28,458 bases of DNA, from positions 1-28,458 of the forward strand of contig JBLHTZ010000033.1 in NCBI GenBank assembly GCA_047627915.1, given 5' to 3'. The position numbers and the translations under genes are program-made. Below, in pieces: positions 15,965 through 24,504 of this stretch (position 1 is the stretch's first letter; every line of letters starts with the position of its first letter). The notes beneath the pieces were generated by a model that was not told where the DNA came from, made no database searches, and saw only the letters and a program-made list of their open reading frames with translations. The stretch is from NORP294 sp047627915. GTDB taxonomy: Bacteria > Bacteroidota > Bacteroidia > Flavobacteriales_E > Vicingaceae.

Positions 15965-17056
15965 ATGATAGGATTTAGATTTTCAGAGTTTTCAGAGGAA
16001 AGTAAAGATGAAACGCCATTTGAACGGTTGTTGAAAATTTTCTTAGAGCTAATGACGCATACTTCGGGCGACTTTGAGGAAAGTATGGCGTGGTTGAAAG
16101 AGTTAGATGATGAACATGGGTTGACTACGCCTGAATACACCTTAGAAGATTTTCGAAGAGATCTCGAAGAAAAAAGATACATCAAAAAAGACGAAAACAA
16201 TCAGACTGGATTAAGCGAAAAATCTGAGCAACTCATTCGCAAAAAAGCATTAGAGCAAATTTTCGGAAAATTGAAGAAAGGAGGGAAGGGGAATCATAAA
16301 ACCAACACTGTAGGTCAAGGTGGTGAAAACAATACCGACAGGAGACCTTTCCAATTTGGCGACACGTTAGATCAAATTGCTTTTACCGAATCGTTTAAGA
16401 ATGCACAAATCAATAATGGAATAGATTCTTTTCAAATGACGGAAAGGGATTTGGAGGTAACAGAGAGTTTCCACGCTACTCAAATGTCGACTGTTTTGAT
16501 GATTGACATCTCTCATTCTATGATTTTGTATGGAGAGGATAGAATTACACCAGCCAAGAAAGTAGCAATGGCTTTGGCGGAATTAATTACTACCAAGTAC
16601 CCGAAAGATAGTTTAGACATTGTTGTTTTTGGAAACGATGCATGGGAAGTAAAAATTAAAGATTTACCGTATTTATCAGTTGGGCCGTACCATACGAATA
16701 CTGTAGCTGGATTGGAGTTGGCCATGGATTTACTGCGAAGAAGAAAAAATACCAACCGCCAAATATTTATGATTACCGATGGTAAGCCTACTTGCTTAAT
16801 TGAAAATGGCGAATACTATCAAAATTCTTGGGGACAAGACCCCAAAATTTTAAACCGAACAATTAACCTAGGAATTCAATGCAGAAAGCTGAACATTCCT
16901 ATTACTACATTCATGATTGCAAAAGACCCCTATTTACAAAAATTTGTGGAGGAGTTTACCGAAGCTAACCAAGGCAAAGCATTTTATTCTGACCTAAATG
17001 GCTTAGGCAATTTTATATTTACTGATTACGAGAAGAACAAAAGAAAAAGAGTTTAA
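15965..17056 (+). CDS. von Willebrand factor A domain protein, partner of the AAA+ ATPase
   Basis: The product has 363 residues from the ATG at 15965. The frame is open further upstream, but those codons give no sensible sequence and MIGFRFSEFSEE is a natural start. Residues 1-170 are helical and charged, with a Gly/Lys/Asn-rich linker near 102-127. The VWA domain (about 172-355) has an intact metal-ion-dependent adhesion site: DISHS (Asp181, Ser183, Ser185), a Thr near 246 and TDG (271-273). There is no signal peptide, so it is cytoplasmic. It ends 2 bases before the AAA+ gene. VWA proteins paired with MoxR/magnesium-chelatase-type AAA+ ATPases are thought to recruit substrates for remodelling; the client here is unknown. 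Confidence 0.87.
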   Translation: MIGFRFSEFSEESKDETPFERLLKIFLELMTHTSGDFEESMAWLKELDDEHGLTTPEYTLEDFRRDLEEKRYIKKDENNQTGLSEKSEQLIRKKALEQIFGKLKKGGKGNHKTNTVGQGGENNTDRRPFQFGDTLDQIAFTESFKNAQINNGIDSFQMTERDLEVTESFHATQMSTVLMIDISHSMILYGEDRITPAKKVAMALAELITTKYPKDSLDIVVFGNDAWEVKIKDLPYLSVGPYHTNTVAGLELAMDLLRRRKNTNRQIFMITDGKPTCLIENGEYYQNSWGQDPKILNRTINLGIQCRKLNIPITTFMIAKDPYLQKFVEEFTEANQGKAFYSDLNGLGNFIFTDYEKNKRKRV

Positions 17057-17058
17057 AG

Positions 17059-18534
17059 ATGGATATATTGAAGATAAAAACACTGAAACAACTAAAAGAT
17101 TCAGGATTTCAAGTGAAAAGTGTGAAAGATGAGCTCCGTGATAACTTAATCGAAAAGATTAAATCAAAAGAGAATGTGTTTAAAGGAATATTCGGCTATG
17201 AAGATACCGTGATTCCCAATATAGAGCGTGCCATATTATCGAGGCATAGTATTAACATGCTAGGCCTTAGAGGGCAAGCAAAGACAAGGATTGCTAGAAT
17301 GATGACTCAGTTGTTGGACGAATACATGCCAATAATTGAAGGGAGCGAAGTTAACGATAATCCATTTGATCCGGTATCTTATTTTGGAAAACAATTGGTT
17401 GTGCAGAAAGGTGATGAAACTCCAATTGCTTGGGTTCATAGAAACGAGCGATACGTTGAAAAATTAGCTACACCCGATGTTTCTATTGCCGATTTAATTG
17501 GAGATGTTGACCCAATTAAAGCAGCTAATTTGAAGTTAGACTACTCCGATCCTAGAGTGATTCACTTTGGATTAATTCCTAGAGCCAACAGGTGTCTTTT
17601 TGTAATTAATGAATTACCGGATTTACAAGCCCGAATTCAAGTGGCCTTGTTTAATATTCTGCAGGAAGGGGACATTCAAATTAGAGGTTTTCAGTTAAGA
17701 TTTCCGTTGGACATTCAATTTATGTTTACGGCAAACCCTGAAGATTATACTAACAGGGGATCTATTATCACACCTTTAAAAGATAGGATTCAGAGTCAAA
17801 TTATGACACACTATCCCAAAACGATAGAATTGGCGAAGGATATTACAAAGAGCGAAGCAAAAGTTACCGACTTCCAAAAAGATAATATAACCGTTCCTGA
17901 GATTGTAAAGGATTTGTTGGAGCAAATCTCATTTGAAGCTAGAGAAAGTGAGTTTGTAGATGAAAAATCAGGAGTATCTGCAAGGCTTTCTATCTCAGCA
18001 TATGAAACCATGTTAAGCGCAGCTGAGAGAAGAATGCTGAAAAGTGGAGATTCAAAAACTACCGTTCGAATTAGTGATGTAATGTCTGTTATTCCTGCAA
18101 TAATTGGAAAGATAGAAATGGTGTATGAAGGGGAACAAGAAGGAGCTGTAAATGTGAGTTATGCTTTAATTCGTTCGGCAATTCGGACACAGGCTATCAC
18201 CTTCTTTCCTGAATTAAAAGATTTGAAAAAGCTCAAAAATAATTCTTCAGAAACATACAACTCTATTATAAATTGGTTTTCAACCAACAAATTGGACTTG
18301 CTGAATGAATTGTCTGAAATAGATTTTTATAAAGAACTAGAACGAGTAGAGAATTTAAAGGAGATTATTAATGAAAAATTTCCTGCTCTTCCTAAAGAAG
18401 GTACTTATCTTATGATGGAATATTTATTGCACAGTTTAGCTGAATATTCTTATTTGAATAAGAGTAAATTGGAACGAAGTTTTAAATTTGAAGACTTGTT
18501 GGGTTCCATGTTCTCAGGAGATTTGGAACTCTAA
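17059..18534 (+). CDS. MoxR/magnesium-chelatase-type AAA+ ATPase
   Basis: The product has 491 residues. The N-terminal 45 residues are helical. Walker A is GLRGQAKT (69-76). The Walker B region reads LFVINELPDL (180-189), with Asn184 in place of the usual Asp before catalytic Glu185. Sensor 1 is in FTANPEDY (Asn226 region) and the arginine finger is probably Arg243 in LKDRI. ELPDLQARIQVALFNILQEG belongs to the magnesium-chelatase-like helix-2-insert class. After the ATPase core there is a long helical C-terminal region (about 265-491). The gene follows the VWA gene by 2 bases, so the two form a module. Cobalt or magnesium chelatase genes are absent from the window, so a general protein-remodelling role is more likely than tetrapyrrole metal insertion. 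Confidence 0.87.
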   Translation: MDILKIKTLKQLKDSGFQVKSVKDELRDNLIEKIKSKENVFKGIFGYEDTVIPNIERAILSRHSINMLGLRGQAKTRIARMMTQLLDEYMPIIEGSEVNDNPFDPVSYFGKQLVVQKGDETPIAWVHRNERYVEKLATPDVSIADLIGDVDPIKAANLKLDYSDPRVIHFGLIPRANRCLFVINELPDLQARIQVALFNILQEGDIQIRGFQLRFPLDIQFMFTANPEDYTNRGSIITPLKDRIQSQIMTHYPKTIELAKDITKSEAKVTDFQKDNITVPEIVKDLLEQISFEARESEFVDEKSGVSARLSISAYETMLSAAERRMLKSGDSKTTVRISDVMSVIPAIIGKIEMVYEGEQEGAVNVSYALIRSAIRTQAITFFPELKDLKKLKNNSSETYNSIINWFSTNKLDLLNELSEIDFYKELERVENLKEIINEKFPALPKEGTYLMMEYLLHSLAEYSYLNKSKLERSFKFEDLLGSMFSGDLEL

Positions 18535-18588
18535 TTTGTCTACCGATTTGATTTTAGATATCTTAAATAACACTAATTTGTAAGTACC

Positions 18589-19254
18589 ATGAAAAAGCAA
18601 TTCCTATTAGTTCTGTCAATTTGTTCATTTTTTAGCTTGTTTGCGTGTAACTCTCCAGCAGAAAAACCTGCTGAGAAGGGCACAAGTTTAACGGAAGAAC
18701 AAATCAGTAAAGAAGGTTTAAAGAAGGCCTACTTTGCTAGTGGTTGCTTCTGGTGTGTTGAAGCTGTTTTTGAATCAGTAAAGGGCGTAAAAGAAGTTGT
18801 ATCAGGATATTCCGGTGGAGAAAAATTAAATCCTACTTATCGGGAGGTTAGTTCCGGGCAGTTGAAGCATGCTGAAGCGGTAGAAGTTATCTACGATGAA
18901 AAGCAGGTTAGTTTTGAAACGTTGGTAAAGGTATTCTTTGGTTCTCAAGACCCTACAACTCCGAATCAACAGGGCCCTGATCGTGGTCCACAATACAGAT
19001 CTATAGCTTTCTACACAGATCACAGTGAAAAACAGATTATAGTAGACTACATTTTGAAGTTAACAAATGAGAAAGCGTATAACGCTCCAATTATTACGGA
19101 AGTTATCAAGTTTGAAAAATTTTGGCAAGCCGAAAAATACCATCAGGATTACGAGCGCTTGAACCCCAATGTGCCTTATGTTCGGTCTGTTTCTGTTCCC
19201 CGTTTAAATCGATTTAAAGAAAAGTTTCCTGAGTTACTGAAGGAAAATCATTAA
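18589..19254 (+). CDS. msrA: Peptide methionine (S)-S-oxide reductase, lipoprotein
   Basis: MsrA reduces the S epimer of methionine sulfoxide in proteins. The 221 residues begin with a signal peptide ending in the lipobox LFAC (Cys20), so the enzyme is membrane-anchored outside the cytoplasm. A linker (about 21-45) leads to the catalytic domain (about 46-210). The active site is GCFWC with Cys53, followed by QDPTTPNQQGPDRGPQYRS, the usual MsrA substrate-pocket segment, and FWQAEKYHQDY. No MsrB domain is fused. Its stop codon lies inside the stem of the terminator at 19246-19288. It begins 54 bases after the AAA+ gene. A TTTG (18547-18550) and TAATTTG (18574-18580) upstream resemble Bacteroidota promoter elements but lie unusually near the start. 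Confidence 0.95.
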   Translation: MKKQFLLVLSICSFFSLFACNSPAEKPAEKGTSLTEEQISKEGLKKAYFASGCFWCVEAVFESVKGVKEVVSGYSGGEKLNPTYREVSSGQLKHAEAVEVIYDEKQVSFETLVKVFFGSQDPTTPNQQGPDRGPQYRSIAFYTDHSEKQIIVDYILKLTNEKAYNAPIITEVIKFEKFWQAEKYHQDYERLNPNVPYVRSVSVPRLNRFKEKFPELLKENH

Positions 19255-19288
19255 CGAAGGTTTACTTCGCTAATGATTAATCTTTTTT
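19246..19288 (+). terminator. Hairpin terminator shared by two convergent genes
   Basis: A stem of 14 base pairs (AATCATTAACGAAG at 19246-19259 pairing with CTTCGCTAATGATT at 19265-19278, one mismatch, loop GTTTA) is followed on the plus strand by AATCTTTTTT. On the minus strand the mismatch becomes a G-U pair, but the T tract there is short. It therefore ends msrA transcription well and the GNAT-nitrilase transcript less clearly. The msrA stop codon (19252-19254) is in the left arm and the other gene's stop (19270-19272) is in the right arm. Confidence 0.8.
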
Positions 19289-20799
19289 AATTCAAAAAGG
19301 TCCTTTCTTCTATCTCTGAGGTTTTTAACGCTTCCAAACTGGTTTAATTCTCGCAATAAGTCAAGGTCTACATCTGCAATAAGAATCATTTCTGTATTGG
19401 GTGTTGCTTCAGCCTTAATTCCGTTGGAAGGAAAAGAAAAGTCACAAGGAGTGAAAACGGCAGATTGAGCGTATTGGATGTCCATGTTATGAACTTTTGG
19501 CAGATTACCTACACTGCCTGCAATTGCCACGTAGCACTCATTTTCAATGGCTCTAGCTTGAGCACAAAGCCTAACTCGTGAATAACCGTTTTGTGTATCG
19601 GTAAGAAATGGAACAAATAAAATTTCCATTCCTTCGTCAGCAAGTAATCTACTTAATTCAGGGAACTCGGAATCGTAGCAAATGAGGATGCCAATTTTTC
19701 CGCAATCGGTGTCGAAAGTCTTTATTTGTGAACCTCCTTGCATGCCCCAAACTTTTGATTCGTCCGGAGTAACATGTAACTTCTCATACCTTTCAATACT
19801 ACCATCTCTGCGACACAAATACCCTACATTGTAGAGTAAGTCATTTTTCATTTCAGGCATGCTGCCTGTAATGACATTAATGTTGTAGGATATGGCTAAT
19901 TCAGAAAATCGTTTCACAATCTCATTCGTGAATTTAGATAACTCACGTATGGCTTCAGACTCCGGCATGTGGTTATTTTCTGCCATTAAAGGGGCATTAA
20001 AAAACTCAGGAAAAAGTGCAAAATCTGAACGATACCCGGAGACCGCATCTATAAAATACTCGGCTTGCTGCATCAACTCCTCAAAGTCTTTGTACAATCG
20101 CATTTGCCATTGAATTAGACCTAAGCGAATTATTTTTTTCTGATTGGCTGCTTTTACTGTCTTCTTTTCAAAGTAAATATTATCCCATTTTAGCAATACG
20201 GCATATTCACTAGAATCCTCATCTCCTTCTAAATAGCCTTTTAAAACTTTTTCAGGATGAAAGTCATTGGAAATTTGAAAACTAAGGACAGGATCGTGAA
20301 TTTCTTTACGTTTTACTTTCTCAATGTATTCTTTGGGTCCAATTTCTTCAGCATACTTGTAAAAATTTGGAATTCTACCTCCGAAGGCGATGCCCCTTAA
20401 GTTTAATCGCTCGCACAACTCTTTTCTGTAGTCGTAAAGTCTTCTTCCTAAGCGTAATCCTCTATATTCTGGCTTGATAAAAACATCAATTCCGTAAAGC
20501 ATATCACCATCTTTATTATGGGTGCTAAACGTGTAATTTCCTGTTATTTCTTTGTAAGTATGATGGTCTGCGTAAGCAGAGTTCTCTAAACGGATTGATA
20601 AAGCACACCCAGCCAATTGATTATTTACCTTTAAAACTACTTGACCCTCCGGAAATTTTTCAATTAAGGATTGAATGTGAGTTTCTTTCCAGTACGAATC
20701 AGGCATGGTAGAGTACGATTCTATCATGGCAGATTTCAATTCCTGGTAATCATTAATGGTAAGGTACTTAAGCTCTATGTTATCTATTTCCTCAATCAT
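19270..20799 (-). CDS. GNAT acetyltransferase fused to a nitrilase-superfamily hydrolase
   Basis: The product has 509 residues. Residues 1-165 are a GNAT domain: DMLYGIDVFIKPEYRGLRLG (99-118) contains the acetyl-CoA-binding motif, with RGLRLGRRLY at 113-122. A linker (about 165-220) leads to a carbon-nitrogen hydrolase domain (about 222-490) with the nitrilase triad: Glu265 in FPEFF, Lys340 in YEKLHVTP and Cys374 in CYDSEFPE. The hydrolase half suggests an amidase or carbamoyl-amine hydrolase type of activity, and the acetyltransferase half an amine substrate, but the substrate is unknown. No signal peptide is present. It converges with msrA and is separated from the fmt end of the polyamine cluster by 224 bases. 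Confidence 0.9.
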   Translation of the reverse strand: MIEEIDNIELKYLTINDYQELKSAMIESYSTMPDSYWKETHIQSLIEKFPEGQVVLKVNNQLAGCALSIRLENSAYADHHTYKEITGNYTFSTHNKDGDMLYGIDVFIKPEYRGLRLGRRLYDYRKELCERLNLRGIAFGGRIPNFYKYAEEIGPKEYIEKVKRKEIHDPVLSFQISNDFHPEKVLKGYLEGDEDSSEYAVLLKWDNIYFEKKTVKAANQKKIIRLGLIQWQMRLYKDFEELMQQAEYFIDAVSGYRSDFALFPEFFNAPLMAENNHMPESEAIRELSKFTNEIVKRFSELAISYNINVITGSMPEMKNDLLYNVGYLCRRDGSIERYEKLHVTPDESKVWGMQGGSQIKTFDTDCGKIGILICYDSEFPELSRLLADEGMEILFVPFLTDTQNGYSRVRLCAQARAIENECYVAIAGSVGNLPKVHNMDIQYAQSAVFTPCDFSFPSNGIKAEATPNTEMILIADVDLDLLRELNQFGSVKNLRDRRKDLFELKKINH

Positions 20800-21000
20800 T
20801 TTTATCGCATGTATTAATACTTCGAACTCTACTAGAAGTTCAGCGAAATTAGCAAATAGATTGGTCTAGTAATTGTTAATAAAACAATTAATCGCCTGAT
20901 TTAGTAGGTAAAATAAACTCGCTCTGTAAACATTAAATGTATTCAATATGAATTGCTTGGTCGTAGATGTGTTCTCTACTATGACTCATAATGTTCAAAG

Positions 21001-21022
21001 ACATTAAACTTTTGTTTAATGT
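21001..21022. other. AT-rich hairpin in the gap downstream of fmt
   Basis: ACATTAAAC (21001-21009), loop TTTT and GTTTAATGT (21014-21022) form a perfect 9-bp stem next to the fmt stop codon. On the minus strand, the direction of fmt transcription, it is followed by CTTTGAAC, without a proper T tract, so it may be a weak terminator or a transcript-end structure. The rest of the 20800-21023 gap contains another 8-bp hairpin (TAATTGTT 20870-20877 with AACAATTA 20883-20890) and no gene that I can support. Confidence 0.35.
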
Positions 21023-21023
21023 T

Positions 21024-21974
21024 TTATTTTAGAAACGAATACAGTTCAAAATTGAATCCATTTAATAGGTCAGTTATGGGCATTCTTTTCTTCCCTTCAA
21101 TTTGTATATCAACTAACTTTAGGTCAAAATCTTGAGTGCCAACAACTATTTCTTTTTCTTCAACTTTTATAGTTCCTGAGTTCAAAGTCTTTTCATCTAA
21201 TTTGGCGACTGCAAATATTTTTACATTAACAGCTGTACCTTTTTCATTGTGTAGTAAAGTAGACCAGGCAGTCGGGAAGGGACTCATTCCTCTCACTAAG
21301 CGATCTATTTTACTTGCAGTTTCAGACCAATCTACCTTGCAATCATCTTTGAATATTTTTGGAGCTTCTTTACTCTCAATAGCAGGTTGTGGAAAAGTAT
21401 TTACCTGATCATTCTCTATGCCTTCTACTGTTTTTACAACTAAATCACCTCCAATCCTCATCAATTTATCGTGAAGAGATCCAGCCGTTTCATGTTGAGT
21501 AATGGCCACTTTTTCTTGAAAAATTAAGTCCCCCGTATCAATTTCGTGTTTCAAGAAGAAGGTGGTGACACCGGTCTCTTCTTCACCATTTATAATGGCC
21601 CAATTAATAGGTGCCGCACCTCTGTAATTTGGTAGCAATGAGGCATGCAGGTTAAAGGTTCCTTTTTTCGGCATGTTCCAAATAACTTCAGGTAACATTC
21701 TAAAAGCCACTACAATTTGTAAGTCTGCTTGATAGCTTTTCAATTCGGAAATAAAATCTTCATTTTTTAAATTAGTAGGTTGTAAAACTGGTATACCCTT
21801 TTTTACAGCACACTTTTTAACTGCCGATTCGTTTATTTTTTGGCCTCGTCCTGCCTTTCGATCTGGGGCAGTAATAATGGCAACTACATTTTTATTCGCT
21901 TCAATTAATGCATTTAAGCTTTCAACGGCAAAATCGGGTGTTCCAATAAAGATAATTCGTAAGTCCTTTTTCAT
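21024..21974 (-). CDS. fmt: Methionyl-tRNA formyltransferase
   Basis: Fmt formylates initiator Met-tRNA using 10-formyl-tetrahydrofolate. The 316 residues match the usual length. The formyltransferase domain (1-205) has RIIFIGTPDFAV (6-17), the NLHASLLPNYRGAAPINWAI active-site region (Asn108, His110) and TGDLI with Asp147. The C-terminal tRNA-recognition domain (about 210-316) contains DRLVRGMSPFPTAW. It overlaps the MATE gene by 4 bases and is the last gene of the minus-strand cluster. The usual partner def is not visible here. Confidence 0.96.
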   Translation of the reverse strand: MKKDLRIIFIGTPDFAVESLNALIEANKNVVAIITAPDRKAGRGQKINESAVKKCAVKKGIPVLQPTNLKNEDFISELKSYQADLQIVVAFRMLPEVIWNMPKKGTFNLHASLLPNYRGAAPINWAIINGEEETGVTTFFLKHEIDTGDLIFQEKVAITQHETAGSLHDKLMRIGGDLVVKTVEGIENDQVNTFPQPAIESKEAPKIFKDDCKVDWSETASKIDRLVRGMSPFPTAWSTLLHNEKGTAVNVKIFAVAKLDEKTLNSGTIKVEEKEIVVGTQDFDLKLVDIQIEGKKRMPITDLLNGFNFELYSFLK

Positions 21975-23302
21975 ATTACACTACTTTTCCAATTCCCAAA
22001 CTTTAAATACAAAATTGATAATAATCCCATAAAGCTGAAATAAATAAATTCTGAGCTCCAAACGCTAACCAATGATAAATCTAAGACTAAAGCGAATAGA
22101 TAAGTGAAAGATAAGTAGATTGAAATACTTACAAATTCTATAATTAAAGTAATTAGGGTTTTACCTGTTCCGGTTACGGAAGAAAAAGTAATAAAGGCAA
22201 TGCTAAAAAATAACATGGCTCCACAAATTACTGGAAGAATTTTTACTGCCCCTTCAATTAAGCTAGTGTCATTGGTGTAAATAGAAGTTACTTCAGATGG
22301 AAAAATTAATAGTATGGGTAAGAAGCTTGCTGTTGCAAGGATACTCATCAGTACAATCCGTTTAATTAGGACAGGGACATCTGCAATTCTTTCCTCTCCC
22401 ATAAGGTTTGAAACGAGAGTGCTTGTTGCTGAGCTAAACCCAAACAAAGGAATCATAACCACCATATAGATACTTCTGACGATGTGGGAAATGGCCAAGT
22501 TGGATTCTCCAGTTTGTTCAATGATCATAAAAAAACTAAGCCAAGTGCAAAGTGCCATAAAGTTTTGGAGCATAATTGGAGCAGCAACTTTAAGAATGTG
22601 CAATTGCTTTTTCCAATTAAAATTTAATTCTTGAAATAGGTTGTATTTTTTATAGTCGGTTTTGGCAAAAGTAAAGTAGGCAAAGTAGAGTAGTGCCACA
22701 ATTTCTGAAATTACAGATGCCAGAGCTGCCCCTTTTATTCCCATTTCAGGTAAACCTAACTTTCCAAAGATCATTAAGTAATCTAGTACAACATTGACTC
22801 CTGCTTGAATGAAGGTTGCCTTGGTTAACACCTTGGTATTGGTAGTACCCGTATAAAAAGCGATAAATAGGAAGTTAAAAAAGGCAAAGAAAATACCATA
22901 GCTTCTAATGGATAAATAATCAATAGAAGCTTGTAAAATATTTTCCGAGGCTACTAACGTGGAGAGGATTTGAGGTGTGAAAAGCTTCACAAAAGCAAAT
23001 AGAAGTAATGAAATGGGTAGCAAAAAGAACAAACCTGCATTGAATAATGCTCCAATCTCGTGGAGATTTCCTTCACCATTTCTTCTTCCAATAATAATTT
23101 GACAACCAATGGTAAAACCAAATCCGATCATCATGAGCACCAGGTAAAAGATACCTGCATTTCCTGCCGCTCCAAGCTCTACTATTCCATAGCGGCCTAA
23201 GAATGCTGTGTCTGTTACGTTAACAATGTTTTGAGCTACTCCGCTTAGTATGATGGGGTAGGAAACTTTCCAAATGTTTTTGTAATCGATGGCTTGATTC
23301 AT
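21971..23302 (-). CDS. MATE family efflux transporter
   Basis: The product has 443 residues with about twelve membrane helices, as expected for multidrug and toxic-compound extrusion proteins, which export cationic or amphipathic compounds in exchange for sodium or protons. The N-terminal SYPIILSGVAQNIVNVTDTA and FLGRYGIVELGAAGNAG are the family signature of the first two helices, and internal duplication is apparent (a second VAAPIMLQNFMALCTW block near 242-257). The substrate is unknown. Its start overlaps the RlmI-like gene and its stop overlaps fmt, both by 4 bases (ATGA). Being coupled to polyamine genes, export of polyamines or related cations is possible but is only a guess. Confidence 0.92.
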   Translation of the reverse strand: MNQAIDYKNIWKVSYPIILSGVAQNIVNVTDTAFLGRYGIVELGAAGNAGIFYLVLMMIGFGFTIGCQIIIGRRNGEGNLHEIGALFNAGLFFLLPISLLLFAFVKLFTPQILSTLVASENILQASIDYLSIRSYGIFFAFFNFLFIAFYTGTTNTKVLTKATFIQAGVNVVLDYLMIFGKLGLPEMGIKGAALASVISEIVALLYFAYFTFAKTDYKKYNLFQELNFNWKKQLHILKVAAPIMLQNFMALCTWLSFFMIIEQTGESNLAISHIVRSIYMVVMIPLFGFSSATSTLVSNLMGEERIADVPVLIKRIVLMSILATASFLPILLIFPSEVTSIYTNDTSLIEGAVKILPVICGAMLFFSIAFITFSSVTGTGKTLITLIIEFVSISIYLSFTYLFALVLDLSLVSVWSSEFIYFSFMGLLSILYLKFGNWKSSVI

Positions 23303-24504
23303 TCTTCGATATAAAGAACTAAGCCCTTCAAATATTCCCCTTCAGGATGAAATATTGAAACAGGATGATCAGCCGGCTGAGAAAGATGATGTAATACTTT
23401 TACACTTCTTCGAGCTTCAATAGCCGCAGCCATAATTGTGTTTTCAAATAATTTGCGGTCAACCACTTGACTGCATGAAAATGTGAAAAGAATTCCTCCT
23501 TTTTTAATCATTGAAAACGCCTTCGCATTCAACCGTTTGTAGCCTTGCACCGCTTTGTGTTGGGCACTTTTACTTTTAGCATAGGCAGGTGGGTCTAAGA
23601 TGATTGTATCGTAGAGCTCCTCCGTTTCGTTCAAGTACTTTAAGGTGTCTTTTGCAAAACTTTTATGAATGCTGCAGTTTTTAAAATTGATAGCAACATT
23701 TCTATCTGTTAAATCTATAGCTTTTTGAGAACTGTCAACAGAATGAACCTCCGTTGCACCTGCAGCTAATGCATAAACGCTAAAGCCTCCAGAATAACAA
23801 AATGTATTCAATACTTTTTTGCCTTTAGAATAGATTTTAAGTAATTCTCTATTGAACCGTTGGTCAATGAAAAAGCCTGTTTTTTGACCGGTAACCCAAT
23901 CTATTTCAAATTGAAGGTTATTTTCCAATACAATTTGTGGACTTTCAGCTTCTCCCAACAAGAAACCATCTTCGATGCTTGTTTCTCCTTGTTGGTGAAG
24001 TGCTTTTTCACTTTTCGAATAAACTGCAGTCAGTTTTTCTCCCATCACCGCTTTGAGTGCTTTAGCGATTTCGGACAATGCATTTGCAAAGCCTGCACTG
24101 TGGGCTTGAACAATGGCTACGCTTCCGTATATATCAACAACAAGCCCTGGTAATCCATCGCCTTCTGCATGCACTAAGCGATAACAAGTGGTTGATTCGG
24201 AATGCGTAAGTTGGAGTGTACTTCTTAAATCAAAAGCAGCTTTTAATTTTCTTTCCCAAAAATTAGCGTCTACAATATCCTTTTTAAAGGATAGCATTCT
24301 CACAGCTATACTACCTTCAGCAAAATGGCCAACCCCTAGTATTTTTTCATTTACATCTGCTACTTGCACCAAGTCACCTTCTTGCAACTCCTCAGCATCT
24401 TCATCTAAAAAGATTTTGTCAATGGCGCCAGAAAAAACCCAAGGGTGTTTTCTTTTTAAACTTTCGCTTCTCTTGGGTTTTAATATTATTAAGGGGTAAC
24501 TCAT
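23299..24504 (-). CDS. rlmI: PUA-domain 23S rRNA methyltransferase (RlmI-like)
   Basis: The product has 401 residues. A PUA RNA-binding domain (about 4-80, including RKHPWVFSGAI) is followed by a class I SAM-dependent methyltransferase domain (about 185-400). VLNTFCYSGGFSVYALAAGA (231-250) is the SAM-binding motif, LDPPAYAKSK (303-312) is motif IV, and FTFSCSQ carries the conserved cysteine (344) of m5C methyltransferases. E. coli RlmI makes m5C1962 in 23S rRNA, and this homolog probably does the same or a similar modification. The start overlaps the stop of an unknown exported-protein gene by 4 bases, and the stop overlaps the MATE start by 4 bases. Confidence 0.9.
   Translation of the reverse strand: MSYPLIILKPKRSESLKRKHPWVFSGAIDKIFLDEDAEELQEGDLVQVADVNEKILGVGHFAEGSIAVRMLSFKKDIVDANFWERKLKAAFDLRSTLQLTHSESTTCYRLVHAEGDGLPGLVVDIYGSVAIVQAHSAGFANALSEIAKALKAVMGEKLTAVYSKSEKALHQQGETSIEDGFLLGEAESPQIVLENNLQFEIDWVTGQKTGFFIDQRFNRELLKIYSKGKKVLNTFCYSGGFSVYALAAGATEVHSVDSSQKAIDLTDRNVAINFKNCSIHKSFAKDTLKYLNETEELYDTIILDPPAYAKSKSAQHKAVQGYKRLNAKAFSMIKKGGILFTFSCSQVVDRKLFENTIMAAAIEARRSVKVLHHLSQPADHPVSIFHPEGEYLKGLVLYIEE

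Noticed and set aside
17059..18534. Magnesium or cobalt chelatase assignment for the AAA+ gene
   Set aside because: The core is chelatase-like, but no large subunit or tetrapyrrole gene is near and the VWA partner is separate, so only the general AAA+ class is supported.
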